A stretch of DNA of 64,000 nucleotides from Streptomyces sp. yr375 (GCF_900110755.1 NZ_FOFF01000020.1:79519-143518), one strand, 5' to 3'. Positions 49,064-58,335 are shown, counted from the first letter of the stretch. A program made the numbers and translations. The notes: generated by a model from the sequence alone, not told the origin.

Positions 49064-49669
49064 TCAGCAGCCGGTGCCGGTGCGGCCCCAGTCCGGGCCC
49101 ACCCGGTCCCAGGCCCGGTCCAGGCGGGCGTACCGGCGGCGGACCATGCGCCAGACGATCAGCCGCCGGCCGCCCTCGACCGCGCCCGCGGTGAGCAGGG
49201 CCGCGCCGAAGCCGGCGAGCACGGCGTGCGTCGTGGCCGTGACGGAGTCCAGCGGGCGGGCCGCCGGCCGGCCGTGGCCGTCCGTCCATATCGCGAAGTG
49301 GTCGCCGCCGTGCGGGACTTCGAGGCCGGCCAGGACCGTGCCGTGCTGTGCCGTGCCGTCCGGCGCGGTCCAGTCCGCGACGACCCTGGTGCGTGTTTCT
49401 CGGCCGGTGGCCGTCTCCGGGTCCAGGTCCAGCGGCGAGCCGGGCACCTCGCGCACCACGGTGGCCGTGACCTCGTGGCGGGTCCCGCGCTGCTCGCGGA
49501 CCGCCTGCTGCAGGACGCCCTGCGCGACCGTGCCGATCACCAAGCCCGCCACGGGCGCCACGAAGAGGACCAGGAGCAGCGCCGACAGCGCCACCCAGGC
49601 CTCGGCCAGATCCGTACCCCGACGCAGCGGATTGTGCCGCCAGCGCCAGATCCCGCCGATCGCTCGCAC
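49064..49669 (-). CDS. Rv1733c-like membrane protein
   Basis: 201-residue protein with two transmembrane helices at its ends and an extracytoplasmic middle, the layout of the mycobacterial Rv1733c family: IWRWRHNPLRRGTDLAEAWV, first helix ALSALLLVLFVAPVAGLVIG, then EVTATVVREVPG, RVVADWTAPDGTAQHGTVLA, and the second helix HAVLAGFGAALLTAGAVEGG with a basic tail. GTG 49669 (VRAIGGIWRW) has GGGGGTG upstream on the minus strand. Streptomycetes carry several paralogues; function unknown. Confidence 0.82.
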   Translation of the reverse strand: MRAIGGIWRWRHNPLRRGTDLAEAWVALSALLLVLFVAPVAGLVIGTVAQGVLQQAVREQRGTRHEVTATVVREVPGSPLDLDPETATGRETRTRVVADWTAPDGTAQHGTVLAGLEVPHGGDHFAIWTDGHGRPAARPLDSVTATTHAVLAGFGAALLTAGAVEGGRRLIVWRMVRRRYARLDRAWDRVGPDWGRTGTGC

Positions 49670-49770
49670 ACCCGCACCCCCTTCCCGGCCCCTTCCGCTC
49701 ACACCGTCCCAACGCTCCGGGACCGGGCGGGGGTTCCCACCGATCGCCCTGCCTCGCGGCGCGGCCGAAA

Positions 49771-50592
49771 TCAGGCGACGACGCGCACCGGATCGCCGAC
49801 TCTGACCGTGCCCCGGGAGAGGGGCACCAGGTTCTGTCCGAAGACCAGTCTGCCGTCCATGCGCCGGTGCCGGGCGAGGGTGGCCAGGGGCTCCTTGCCG
49901 CGGGCGGCGGTGGCCTGGTCGGTGGTGGTCACGACACACCGGCCGCACGGCTTGGCGACACGGAACTCGACCTCGCCGACGGCCAGGCGCGACCAGCCGT
50001 CCTCGGCCCACGGGTCGGCGCCCGCCACGACCAGGTTCGGCCGGAAACGGTCCATCGGCAGTGGCCCCTCCGCGGCCTTCCCGCCCTGCGCGATCAGGGA
50101 GTTGAGGGCGTCGAGGGACGCGGTCGTGGTGACCAGCAGCGGAAATCCGTCGGCGAAGGAGACGGTCTCGCCGGGCAGCGCGTACTCCGGGTCGACGGGC
50201 CTGCGCGTCGCCGGGTCGTCCATGTGCACCAGCCGCACGTCGGCGCCGACATGGGCGCTGCACCAGTCGTGCGCGGCGTCGTCGGCGAGGACCCCCTCCA
50301 CCTTGTCGCGGAAGATCTCCAGCGACACCGTGCCCACCGGCTCGGGCACCCGCACGGTCAGCGGCTCGAGGCCGGGCGCGGACAGCCGGACGCCGCCGGG
50401 CAGCAGCTTGGCGGCGGCCAGCGCGAGGCGCGGAAACTGGCGTTGCGTGACGACCTTTCCCCCGTCGTCGATCAACGCCCAGCGCCGGTCACCGGCCAGC
50501 CCCCAGGGCTCCACGACGGCCTCCCGGGGCGCCTGACCCCGCAACGCCTTGACCGGATGGACGTGAATCGACAGCAGCTCCGTGTTCCCCAT
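49771..50592 (-). CDS. MOSC domain protein (mARC/YcbX-like)
   Basis: 273-residue protein with an N-terminal MOSC_N beta-barrel (LLSIHVHPVKALRGQAPREA, GLAGDRRWALIDDGGKVVTQ) and a C-terminal MOSC domain. The molybdenum-ligand cysteine is in FRVAKPCGRCVVTTTDQAT, and the closing segment GQNLVPLSRGTVRVGDPVRV is typical. It should bind Mo-cofactor and reduce N-hydroxylated compounds or transfer sulfur. ATG 50592 has AGGA about 8 nt upstream on the minus strand. Downstream of the DUF6643 gene on the same strand (40-bp gap), so possibly co-transcribed. Confidence 0.88.
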   Translation of the reverse strand: MGNTELLSIHVHPVKALRGQAPREAVVEPWGLAGDRRWALIDDGGKVVTQRQFPRLALAAAKLLPGGVRLSAPGLEPLTVRVPEPVGTVSLEIFRDKVEGVLADDAAHDWCSAHVGADVRLVHMDDPATRRPVDPEYALPGETVSFADGFPLLVTTTASLDALNSLIAQGGKAAEGPLPMDRFRPNLVVAGADPWAEDGWSRLAVGEVEFRVAKPCGRCVVTTTDQATAARGKEPLATLARHRRMDGRLVFGQNLVPLSRGTVRVGDPVRVVA

Positions 50593-50632
50593 GAGGTCAT
50601 CCTGCCAGGCGGCGGCGACCACCCCGGGTCGG

Positions 50633-51061
50633 TCAGTAGCCGCCCCGGTACTGCTGCTGGTTGTACGGATCCTGGTACTGGGGTGCGGCGGGTCGGGGCG
50701 CGGCGGGGCGCATCGCCTCGTACCCCGTGCCGGGACCGGCCGGGCGCGGCTGCTGCGCCTGGGGCCCGGGATAGCCGCGCGGCGCGGCCTGCTGCGGGAT
50801 GTACGCCGCCGGGGCCTGCTGCAGCGGCGCGGGCTGCTGCGCCTGCGGGTACCCGTAGGGCGCCTGCGACGGGCCCGCCGGGAGGGCGGGCAGCGCCGAC
50901 GGCAGCGCGGGCAGGTTGCCGCCGCCCATGTCGTACGCCGCGGGGACCCGGATCGGGGCGATCTGCGGGGTGCCCCGCTCGGCCACGAGCGAGTCGTAGA
51001 TCGGAGTGTCCGGGAAGGAGGCGTAGTAGCCGCCGCCATAGGTGGAGCGGGGGGAGGTCAT
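50633..51061 (-). CDS. DUF6643-like Pro/Gln-rich protein
   Basis: 142-residue protein with a conserved-looking N-terminus (MTSPRSTYGGGYYASFPDTP, IYDSLVAERGTPQIAPIRVP) followed by a low-complexity tail of Pro, Gln, Ala and Tyr (PQQAAPRGYPGPQAQQPRPA). It fits the streptomycete DUF6643 family, which commonly neighbours tellurium-resistance-type genes, as here: the double-TerD gene is divergent, 256 bp between starts. TAACTT lies 7 nt before the ATG on the minus strand, which suggests a leaderless transcript. The function is unknown; a scaffold or surface-associated role is a guess. Confidence 0.65.
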   Translation of the reverse strand: MTSPRSTYGGGYYASFPDTPIYDSLVAERGTPQIAPIRVPAAYDMGGGNLPALPSALPALPAGPSQAPYGYPQAQQPAPLQQAPAAYIPQQAAPRGYPGPQAQQPRPAGPGTGYEAMRPAAPRPAAPQYQDPYNQQQYRGGY

Positions 51062-51317
51062 GGCACATAAGTTAAGCCCACGATGTGCTGGTTGGGGAGA
51101 CCGATAAGAGGGTTGATTTCCGTGTCGGCAGTGACCTCGGATCCCCAATGCGAGCGAAGGGTGGAAAATGGGACGGCAAACGCCCTGAAGATCGTGTAAA
51201 GGCCGAGTTCCGAGTGGGTAACCGGCCGGTCGGCCGGTGCTGATCCCGTGCTCCTGATGGGCGTTCGCCGTCCCGCGCAATAGGTTTGTCGGACAGCCAA
51301 CCGATGGGGGCGTGCAC

Positions 51318-52568
51318 ATGTCCATGGCCAAGGGGTCGAATGCTCCGGTGCCGACCACGGCACTGCGGGTCGAACTGGGCCGGCGCTCGGGACCGGGCGT
51401 CCCGGACACGGACGCGTCGGCGCTGCTGCTCGTCGGCGGAAAGGTCCGTTCCGACGCCGACTTCGTGTTCTACAACCAGCCGGCGCATGCCTCCGGAGCC
51501 GTCCGCCACGAGGGCAAGAACGATGTCGGGGGCCGGGTGACCGACACCCTTCTCGTCGACCTCGCGCGCGTGGAGCCCGCGATCGAGACCGTCGTCCTGG
51601 CCGCCTCGACGGACGGCGGCTTTTTCGGCCAGGTCCCGGACCTCTACATCGAGGTGCGGGACGCGGCACAGGGCACCGTCGTGGCGCGGTTCGACAGCAC
51701 CGGCGCCACGGTCGAGACGGCCTTCGTGCTGGGGGAGTTCTACCGCCGCCAGGGCGCCTGGAAGTTCCGGGCCGTGGGCCAGGGCTACGGCAGCGGACTC
51801 GAGGGCCTGGCCACCGACTTCGGGATCACGGTGGACGAACCGCAGCGGCCGGCCGCCCCGGCCCCGCCGACTCCGCAGGTCCCGTCGACTCCGCCCCCGC
51901 CCCCGCCGGCGGCCCCGCCCGCCGCGCCGGTCCGGCTCACCAAGGTGACGCTCACCAAGGCCGCCCCGTCGGTGTCCCTGACCAAGCAGGGCGGCACCTC
52001 GGGCGCCCTGCACGTCAACCTCAACTGGCAGACCCGCAAGCAGTTCTCGGGGTGGGGCAGCAAACTCGGGCGGGCGACGGCCCTGCACAACGACCTCGAC
52101 CTCGACCTGTGCGCCCTGTACGAACTCACCGACGGCCGCAAGGGCGTGGTCCAGGCCCTCGGCAACGCCTTCGGCGCCCTGCACCAGCCGCCGTACATCC
52201 ACCTCGACGGCGACGACCGCACCGGCGCGCAGGCGAGCGGCGAGAACCTGACGGTCAACCTTGACCGCCGGAACGACCTGCGGCGCATCCTCGTCTTCGT
52301 GACCATCTACGAGGGCGCCCGTTCCTTCGCCGACCTGCACGCCACGGTCACGCTGCGACCGCAGTTCGGCGTCCCGATCGACTTCTCCCTCGACGAGTGC
52401 ACCGTCCCGTCGACGGTGTGCGCGCTCGCCCTGATCACCAACCACGGCGGCGACCTCGTCGTCCAGCGCGAGGCCCGCTACCTGGTGCCCGCGCGCGGAG
52501 TGAGCCCGCAGCGGACCGTCGACCACGCCTACGGGTGGGGCATGAACTGGACGCCGGGCCGCAAGTAG
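51318..52568 (+). CDS. TerD family protein with two TerD domains
   Basis: 416-residue stress protein. The first TerD domain is residues 12-172 (ALRVELGRRSGPGVPDTDAS, SDADFVFYNQPAHASGAVRH, RQGAWKFRAVGQGY). A Pro/Ala linker (residues 175-205) follows, then a second TerD domain at 210-416 (VSLTKQGGTSGALHVNLNWQ, HNDLDLDLCALYELTDGRKG, YIHLDGDDRTG, ENLTVNLDRRNDLRRILVFV). TerD domains bind Ca2+ via acidic residues and act in poorly understood envelope or phage/tellurite stress systems. ATG 51318 or 51324 follows GGGGG; GTG 51312 is also in frame. TAGGTT (51281-51286) is a plausible -10. Confidence 0.9.
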   Translation: MSMAKGSNAPVPTTALRVELGRRSGPGVPDTDASALLLVGGKVRSDADFVFYNQPAHASGAVRHEGKNDVGGRVTDTLLVDLARVEPAIETVVLAASTDGGFFGQVPDLYIEVRDAAQGTVVARFDSTGATVETAFVLGEFYRRQGAWKFRAVGQGYGSGLEGLATDFGITVDEPQRPAAPAPPTPQVPSTPPPPPPAAPPAAPVRLTKVTLTKAAPSVSLTKQGGTSGALHVNLNWQTRKQFSGWGSKLGRATALHNDLDLDLCALYELTDGRKGVVQALGNAFGALHQPPYIHLDGDDRTGAQASGENLTVNLDRRNDLRRILVFVTIYEGARSFADLHATVTLRPQFGVPIDFSLDECTVPSTVCALALITNHGGDLVVQREARYLVPARGVSPQRTVDHAYGWGMNWTPGRK

Positions 52569-52595
52569 CCCCAAGCAGCCGTTCCCGACCGGGGC

Positions 52596-53771
52596 TCAGC
52601 CCTCGTCGGGCACCGCGTCCGGACGGGCGTAGGTGCGGCCCTTCCAGGCCGCGCCGCGCCCCCGGTAGTGCTGGACGGCGGAGTCGACCGTCATCAGCAG
52701 GTAGAGGAACGCGGTGAACGGCAGCAGCGGAGCGAGCCGCGGCGGCAGACCGTAGTAGCGCAGCATCGGGACGTACGTCCCCGCCATCACCAGCCACGCC
52801 AGACCACCGAGCGCCGCCGTGGCCGCGTCGCCGACGGCGAGCCCGGCGAGGAGCGCGAGCGGCGGCACGAGGTACACCAGGGCGAGGCCCAGCACCGTGC
52901 CGGCCAGCAGGAGCGGGTTGTGGCGCAGTTGCGCGTAGGCGCTGCGCGACACCATCCGCCACAGGTCGTGCAGCCTCGGGTAGGGGCGCACGCTGTCCAC
53001 GCGGTCGGCCAGCCCCAGCCAGACGCGACCGCCCGCGCCCCGCACGGCCCGCGCGAGCGCCACGTCGTCGATGACGGCGTGCCGGATGGCGTCCGGGATC
53101 CGCGCCCGCTCGGCCGCCTCGGCGCGCAGCAGGACGCAGCCGCCCGCCGCGGCCGCCGTGCGCGCCCCGCGCCGGCCGATCCGGCGGAAGGGGTAGAGCT
53201 GCGCGAAGAAGTAGACGAAGGCCGGCACCACCAGCCGCTCCCACCGGCTCTCCACCCGCAGCCGGGCCATCAGGGAGACGACGTCGAAGCCCCCGGTACG
53301 CGCCGCCGCCACCAGCTCCCGCAGGCTGTCGGGCGCGTGCGCGATGTCGGCGTCCGTCAGGAGGAGGTACTCGGGCTCACGCGCGCGTGCCAGCGCGATG
53401 CCGTGCCGGACCGCCCACAGCTTCCCGGTCCAGCCCGCGGGCGGCTCGCCCGGCGCGTCCACGGTCAGCGGGAGCCCGCCGAGGCGGCGGGCGAGCGCGC
53501 GCGCCAGGTCGCCCGTGCCGTCGGAGCTGCCGTCGTCGACGAGGAAGATCTCGGCCCGCCCCGGATAGTCCTGCGCGAGCAGCGAGGGCAGGCTCGCGGG
53601 CAGCACCGCCGCCTCGTCGCGCGCGGGGACGACGACACAGACCGACGGCCACCGCTCCGGCTCCGCACGGGCCGGCAGCCGCACATCCGTGCGCCAGAAG
53701 AAGCCCTGACAGAGCAGCAGCCACAGCCAGGCGGACAGGGACAGGGCGGCGATCCACCCGACGGCGCTCAC
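52596..53771 (-). CDS. Glycosyltransferase family 2, HpnB-like
   Basis: 391-residue membrane glycosyltransferase resembling hopene-associated HpnB. An N-terminal helix (WIAALSLSAWLWLLLCQGFF) is followed by the GT-A domain VCVVVPARDEAAVLPASLPS, IFLVDDGSSDGTGDLARAL and YLLLTDADIAHAPDSL (DxD), then acceptor residues RHAVIDDVALARAVRGAGG and the QxxRW-like RPYPRLHDLWRMVSRSAYAQ. C-terminal transmembrane helices follow. The donor and acceptor are unknown; no hopanoid genes adjoin. GTG 53771 (VSAVGWIAAL). It is divergent from the racemase-like gene (57 bp between starts). Confidence 0.85.
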   Translation of the reverse strand: MSAVGWIAALSLSAWLWLLLCQGFFWRTDVRLPARAEPERWPSVCVVVPARDEAAVLPASLPSLLAQDYPGRAEIFLVDDGSSDGTGDLARALARRLGGLPLTVDAPGEPPAGWTGKLWAVRHGIALARAREPEYLLLTDADIAHAPDSLRELVAAARTGGFDVVSLMARLRVESRWERLVVPAFVYFFAQLYPFRRIGRRGARTAAAAGGCVLLRAEAAERARIPDAIRHAVIDDVALARAVRGAGGRVWLGLADRVDSVRPYPRLHDLWRMVSRSAYAQLRHNPLLLAGTVLGLALVYLVPPLALLAGLAVGDAATAALGGLAWLVMAGTYVPMLRYYGLPPRLAPLLPFTAFLYLLMTVDSAVQHYRGRGAAWKGRTYARPDAVPDEG

Positions 53772-53828
53772 GCGCGCAGTCTGCCCCACCCGACCGGGCC
53801 TCAAGAGCACATCGTCTATCGTGGCCGG

Positions 53829-54614
53829 GTGAAGATCGCGCTCATGGACTCCGGAATCGGTCTGCTGGCGGCCACCGCCGCGGTACGGCGCCTGCGACCC
53901 GACGCCGATCTCGTGCTCTCCCTCGACCCCGACGGCATGCCCTGGGGCCCGCGCACCCCGCAGGACCTCACCGAGCGTGCCGTGGCCGTCGCCGAGGCCG
54001 CCGCCGCGCACCGGCCCGAGGCCCTCATCGTCGGCTGCAACACGGCGACCGTGCACGCCCTGCCCGCCCTGCGCGCCCGCCTCGAACCCGGCATCCCGGT
54101 GATCGGCACCGTGCCCGCGATCAAACCGGCCGCGGCCGGCGGCGGCCCCGTCGCGATCTGGGCCACGCCCGCCACCACCGGCAGCCCCTACCAGCGGGGC
54201 CTGATCCAGGACTTCGCCGACGGCGTCCCGGTCACCGAGGTGCCCTGCTGGGGCCTGGCCGAGGCCGTGGAGCACGCGGACGAGACGGCGATCGACACCG
54301 CGGTCGCCGCGGCCGCCGCCCTCACCCCCGAAGAGGTAACGACCGTCGTCCTGGGCTGCACCCATTACGAACTGGTCGCCGACCGCATCCGCGCCGCCGT
54401 GCAGCGCCCCGGGCGTCCGCCGCTCGTCCTGCACGGTTCGGCCGGGGCCGTCGCCGCGCAGGCGCTGCGCCGGATCGGCGTACGCCCCGCGCCCGAGGCG
54501 ACGCCCCTCGGTACCGTGACCGTTCTCCTCAGCGGCCGCCAAGGCGCGCTGCCGACGCCCGCGCTGGCCTACGCGGAAGGCCGCCTGCTGCAGGCCGTCA
54601 GCCCCGCGCAGTGA
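53829..54614 (+). CDS. Aspartate/glutamate racemase family protein
   Basis: 261-residue PLP-independent racemase. The first catalytic cysteine is in ALIVGCNTATVHALPALRAR, the second in VVLGCTHYELVADRIRAAV, and the start is KIALMDSGIGLLAATAAVRR. This is a MurI-like paralogue (DxG start, GCNTA, LGCTHY), possibly making D-glutamate, but gene context does not link it to the cell wall. TATCGT (53817-53822) is 6 nt before GTG 53829 with no Shine-Dalgarno, so the mRNA is leaderless. A housekeeping racemase is expected elsewhere in the genome. Confidence 0.87.
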   Translation: MKIALMDSGIGLLAATAAVRRLRPDADLVLSLDPDGMPWGPRTPQDLTERAVAVAEAAAAHRPEALIVGCNTATVHALPALRARLEPGIPVIGTVPAIKPAAAGGGPVAIWATPATTGSPYQRGLIQDFADGVPVTEVPCWGLAEAVEHADETAIDTAVAAAAALTPEEVTTVVLGCTHYELVADRIRAAVQRPGRPPLVLHGSAGAVAAQALRRIGVRPAPEATPLGTVTVLLSGRQGALPTPALAYAEGRLLQAVSPAQ

Positions 54615-54719
54615 CCGACCGGTAGCGCCGCCGGCCCGGGGAGCGTCCGCCGCCCGGGCGGAGCAGTGACCCTGCGCTACGCGCTACCGGCGCAGCGAAA
54701 GCTGAGTAACCTCATGCGT

Positions 54720-55280
54720 ATGAGGGACCACGCCCACGACGAGAGCACTCCGCTTCCCGACGTCCCGCATCCCGACGTCTGGACCGGGCGCGCCACCAAC
54801 CGGTTCCAGTGGCTGCTCGCGCTCGTCGGCGCCGCCTGTATGGCGCTCGGCATCAAACTCGCCATCGACTCCGCGTGGACGTCCGGCGTCGCCCCCCTCG
54901 TCATGGCCGTCGTCGGCTGTATCGCCGCCGGGCTGCTGGTCCTCTTCGGCACCCTCGCCTTCGTCCACGTCGACCTGAGGCTCGACAAGGACTCCCTCGA
55001 AGTGCGCTGCGGGCACATCGGCCTGCCGCGCCGCCGCATCCCGCTGGCCCATGTCGCCGGCGCCGACTTCGAACCGCTCGTCACCCCGCGCCACTGGGGC
55101 GGCTGGGGCTATCGCTGGCGGCCGGAGAAGGGCACCGCCGTCGTCGTCCGCCGTGGCGAGGGCGTGGTGCTGCGGCTCTGGGACGGTCACACGTTCACGA
55201 TCACCGTGGACGACGCGGAGTCGGCCGTACGCGTCATCAGGGCCCGGCTGCGGGCGGACACGCCGGACGCGGCGCGCTGA
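54720..55280 (+). CDS. Membrane protein with PH-like C-terminal domain, unknown function
   Basis: 186-residue protein: two transmembrane helices (WLLALVGAACMALGIKLAID and VVGCIAAGLLVLFGTLAFVH), then a soluble domain (LRLDKDSLEVRCGHIGLPRR to WDGHTFTITVDDAESAVRVI) that resembles bacterial PH-like folds. TAACCT (54707-54712) is 7 nt before ATG 54720, so I take this as the leaderless start; ATG 54714 and 54666 are in frame but lie at or before the -10. It ends 2 bp from the stop of the convergent ligase-like gene. Confidence 0.7.
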   Translation: MRDHAHDESTPLPDVPHPDVWTGRATNRFQWLLALVGAACMALGIKLAIDSAWTSGVAPLVMAVVGCIAAGLLVLFGTLAFVHVDLRLDKDSLEVRCGHIGLPRRRIPLAHVAGADFEPLVTPRHWGGWGYRWRPEKGTAVVVRRGEGVVLRLWDGHTFTITVDDAESAVRVIRARLRADTPDAAR

Positions 55281-55282
55281 CG

Positions 55283-56437
55283 TCAGGCGGCCGGATGGTC
55301 GTCGTGGCGCAGGTCCCGCTCGAACTCCGACGCGGACGCGGGCAGCGCCTCGGGTGACTCGGGTGGCGCGGGTTCCTCGGTGAGCGGTCGGGCCGTGGCC
55401 AGGCCCGCCAGCAGGCCCGCGCCGACCGACACCGTGGTGAAGCTCAGCGCGTTGCCGATCGCGGCGACGCCGGCGAGGGCCGTGAGCGCGGCACCCGCCG
55501 TGAGGACGACCGGTGTGGGGCGCGGCGCGCGCCACAGGGCGAACAGCACCCAGCAGAAGGCCGCCGCGAGCAGCAGCACACCCACGACGCCCTGCTCCGC
55601 CGCCAGTTGCAGGGGCGCCGAATGGGGCTTGCCGTCGGGCAGCGTCGACTGCGCCGCCGTCGTGCTCAGCTCCCCGAAGCGCCCGGGGCCCACGCCGAGT
55701 CCGGCCTCGTCGTGGGCCATGCCCAGGGCGTCCTGCCACAGGTCGACCCGGTGCGGCGTCAGCCCGTCCCGCAGCGCGCCGGCTACGCGGCCGGGCAGCG
55801 CGCCCCCGGCGACCGCCCAGGTCAGGCCCGTCACCAGGAGGGCGACACCGGCCAGAGCCACCAGGCCCGGGCCCCGGCGGCGCATCCGGCCGGCGGCCAG
55901 GGCGCACAGCAGCACGGCGCAACAGGTCAGCACCGCCATGGTCGATCCGAGGAGCGCCCCGGCGACCGCGATCACCCCGGCGAGCAGCCACAGCGCCCAC
56001 CGCAGCGCGGGCACGGGCGTGGCCCAGGCGGCGCAGCACGCGGCACCGGCCGACAGGGTCAGCAGCGCGACGGTGGCACCGGCGTGCCCCAGCGGCGCGA
56101 CCGTCTCGGGCCCCGGGGCGAGCCGGGGCAGGGCCACCGCCAGGGCGAGCCCGGCCAGCGCCCCGGCGCAGGGCGCGGAGACCGGCAGCAGCACCCCGAA
56201 GATCCGCCCCGCCGCGTACCCGGCGGCCAGCGCCAGCACCGCGAGCAGGACGCCCTCGGGGCGTCCGCCGTGCACGGCGGCGGTGACCAGGGACCAGACG
56301 GCGCAGGCCCCGAACACGGCCATGCCCGCCGCATCGGAAACGTTTCGCCTTTCTCCGTCCCCGTGTCCGTCTTCCCAGTCCCCGTCTTCTCTGTATGCGC
56401 CCGTGCCGCCCGCAGACGTCATCCCCGTGGAACCCAC
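55283..56437 (-). CDS. O-antigen ligase (Wzy_C)-like membrane protein
   Basis: 384-residue protein with about ten transmembrane segments and the Wzy_C/O-antigen-ligase pattern in its large loop: LWQDALGMAHDEAGLGVGPG, RFGELS, and SAPLQLAAEQGVVGVLLLAA (the usual H-N/S-x-x-L-Q-x-x-x-E-x-G). Such proteins polymerise or transfer glycans outside the membrane. GTG 56437 has GGGGGGAC about 6 nt upstream on the minus strand; ATG 56422 is also possible. No sugar-polymer gene cluster is adjacent, so the target glycan is unknown. Divergent from lnt (243 bp between starts). Confidence 0.72.
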   Translation of the reverse strand: MGSTGMTSAGGTGAYREDGDWEDGHGDGERRNVSDAAGMAVFGACAVWSLVTAAVHGGRPEGVLLAVLALAAGYAAGRIFGVLLPVSAPCAGALAGLALAVALPRLAPGPETVAPLGHAGATVALLTLSAGAACCAAWATPVPALRWALWLLAGVIAVAGALLGSTMAVLTCCAVLLCALAAGRMRRRGPGLVALAGVALLVTGLTWAVAGGALPGRVAGALRDGLTPHRVDLWQDALGMAHDEAGLGVGPGRFGELSTTAAQSTLPDGKPHSAPLQLAAEQGVVGVLLLAAAFCWVLFALWRAPRPTPVVLTAGAALTALAGVAAIGNALSFTTVSVGAGLLAGLATARPLTEEPAPPESPEALPASASEFERDLRHDDHPAA

Positions 56438-56680
56438 CCCGTCCCCCCGAACCCGGTCGCCCCCCGACCGTGACGGACCCGACCGAACCGTGCCGGACCC
56501 GAACGCGTGCGCGACCAGGGCCCTGGCTCACCGTAACGGCTGATGGACGGTTTGTGGATGACTTGCGCCGGGTTGTGCGCCGGATCGCGGGTGCTGAAGG
56601 TGCCCCGAGGGTGCCCGGGGCACCGTACGGTCGGTCGACCGCGCTGTCGGCCAAAACCTCACCCGCCGTACACTCCCGGA

Positions 56681-58294
56681 GTGACCGTCACCGCACCTCC
56701 CGTGGGCCAGCCGGACCAGGCGGAGCCCCAGACCGCGCAGGCCTCGCGCGGCTCCCGGCTCCTGCGCCTCGTCCCGGCCGCCGCAGCGGCGCTCTCCGGA
56801 GTGCTGCTCTACGTCAGTTTCCCGCCGCGCACCCTGTGGTGGCTGGCGCTGCCGGCCTTCGCCGTCTTCGGCTGGGTGCTGCGTGGCCGGAGCTGGAAGG
56901 CGGCCTTCGGTCTCGGCTACCTCTTCGGGCTGGGTTTCCTGCTGCCGCTCCTGGTGTGGACCGGCGTCGAGGTCGGCCCGGTGCCCTGGCTGGCTCTGGT
57001 GGCCATCGAGGCGGTCTTCGTCGGGCTGGTCGGCGTGGGCGTCGCCGCCGTGTCGAAGCTGCCGGCCTGGCCGGTGTGGGCGGCGGCCCTCTGGATCGCA
57101 GGCGAGGCGGCACGCGCGCGTGCGCCCTTCGGCGGCTTCCCCTGGGGCAAGATCGCCTTCGGCCAGGCGGACGGCGTCTTCCTGCCCCTCGCCGCACTGG
57201 GCGGCACCCCCGTCCTCGGCTTCGCGGTCGTCCTGTGCGGCTTCGGCCTGTACGAGGTCGTACGCCTCGTACAGGAGCGCAGGCGCACGGGTGAGCTGCG
57301 CCGGACGGCCGCCGCCGTGGCGCTGCTCAGCGTGGCCGTTCCGGTCGTCGCGGCGGTGGCCGCCCGCACGCTGGTGAGCGACAAGGCGCAGGACGGCACC
57401 GCGACGGTCGCCCTCATCCAGGGCAACGTCCCGCGCCTCGGCCTGGAGTTCAACGCCCAGCGCCGGGCCGTCCTCGACTACCACGCGCGCGAGACGGAGC
57501 GCCTGGCCGCCGAGGTCAAGGCGGGCAAGGTCGCCCGGCCCGACTTCGTGCTGTGGCCCGAGAACTCCTCCGACATCGACCCCTTCGCCTACGCCGACGC
57601 GGCCGTCGTCATCGACGGCGCGGCCAAGGCGATCGGCGTGCCCATCTCGGTCGGCGGGGTCGTGGAGCGCGGCGGCAAGCTCTACAACGAGCAGATCCTG
57701 TGGGACCCGGTGAAGGGACCCACCCAGACGTACGACAAGCGGCAGGTCCAGCCGTTCGGCGAGTACCTCCCGATGCGCTCGCTCATCGGCGCCATCAACG
57801 GGAACTGGACCTCCATGGTCCGCCAGGACTTCAGCCGGGGCAGCAAGCCGGGCGTCTTCGACATGGACGGCGCCAAGATCGGCCTCGCCACCTGCTACGA
57901 GGCGGCCTTCGACTGGGCCGTGCGGGACACGGTCACCCACGGCGCGCAGGTGATCTCCGTGCCCAGCAACAACGCCACCTTCGACCGCAGCGAGATGACC
58001 TACCAGCAACTCGCCATGTCCCGCGTCCGCGCGGTCGAGCACAGCCGTACCGTCACGGTGCCCGTGACCAGCGGCGTCAGCGCGATCATCATGCCGGACG
58101 GCAGGATCAGCCAGAAGACCCGCATGTTCGTCGCCGACTCGCTGGTGCAGAAGGTGCCCCTGCGCTCCTCGGAGACGCCCGCGACGAAGCTCGGCATCCT
58201 GCCCGAGATCGCCCTCGTGTTCGTCGCCGCGGGCGGCCTGGGATGGGCGATCGGCGCGGGGGCGCGGGCCCGCCGACGGACCACGACGAACTGA
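56681..58294 (+). CDS. lnt: Apolipoprotein N-acyltransferase
   Basis: 537-residue integral membrane enzyme adding the third acyl chain to lipoproteins. The N-terminal membrane domain (SGVLLYVSFPPRTLWWLALP, GLGFLLPLLVWTG, PFGGFPWGKIAFGQ) is followed by a nitrilase-fold domain with the Glu-Lys-Cys triad: FVLWPENSSDIDPFAYADAA (Glu about 295), TYDKRQVQPFGEYLPMRS (Lys about 350) and GLATCYEAAFDWAVRDT (Cys about 405). GTG 56681 lies 6 nt after TACACT (56669-56674), with no ribosome binding site, so it is leaderless. Streptomycetes often have two Lnt paralogues; this may be either. Confidence 0.94.
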   Translation: MTVTAPPVGQPDQAEPQTAQASRGSRLLRLVPAAAAALSGVLLYVSFPPRTLWWLALPAFAVFGWVLRGRSWKAAFGLGYLFGLGFLLPLLVWTGVEVGPVPWLALVAIEAVFVGLVGVGVAAVSKLPAWPVWAAALWIAGEAARARAPFGGFPWGKIAFGQADGVFLPLAALGGTPVLGFAVVLCGFGLYEVVRLVQERRRTGELRRTAAAVALLSVAVPVVAAVAARTLVSDKAQDGTATVALIQGNVPRLGLEFNAQRRAVLDYHARETERLAAEVKAGKVARPDFVLWPENSSDIDPFAYADAAVVIDGAAKAIGVPISVGGVVERGGKLYNEQILWDPVKGPTQTYDKRQVQPFGEYLPMRSLIGAINGNWTSMVRQDFSRGSKPGVFDMDGAKIGLATCYEAAFDWAVRDTVTHGAQVISVPSNNATFDRSEMTYQQLAMSRVRAVEHSRTVTVPVTSGVSAIIMPDGRISQKTRMFVADSLVQKVPLRSSETPATKLGILPEIALVFVAAGGLGWAIGAGARARRRTTTN

Positions 58295-58335
58295 CCGGCC
58301 CGCCTCCGCACGACAAGTCCCGCCCGGTCAGGCCT

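Noticed and set aside
46985..50536. 1183-codon open frame antisense to the beta-helix/AAA+ gene
   Set aside because: The real gene on the other strand has Walker motifs and repeat structure; the antisense product is low-complexity Arg/Ala/Gly/His.
44167..52568. Dedicated multi-gene defence or secretion system across the hydrolase, AAA+ and TerD genes
   Set aside because: The genes face different directions, have separate promoters and resemble dispersed conserved streptomycete loci; each is interesting alone, but there is no evidence of one system.
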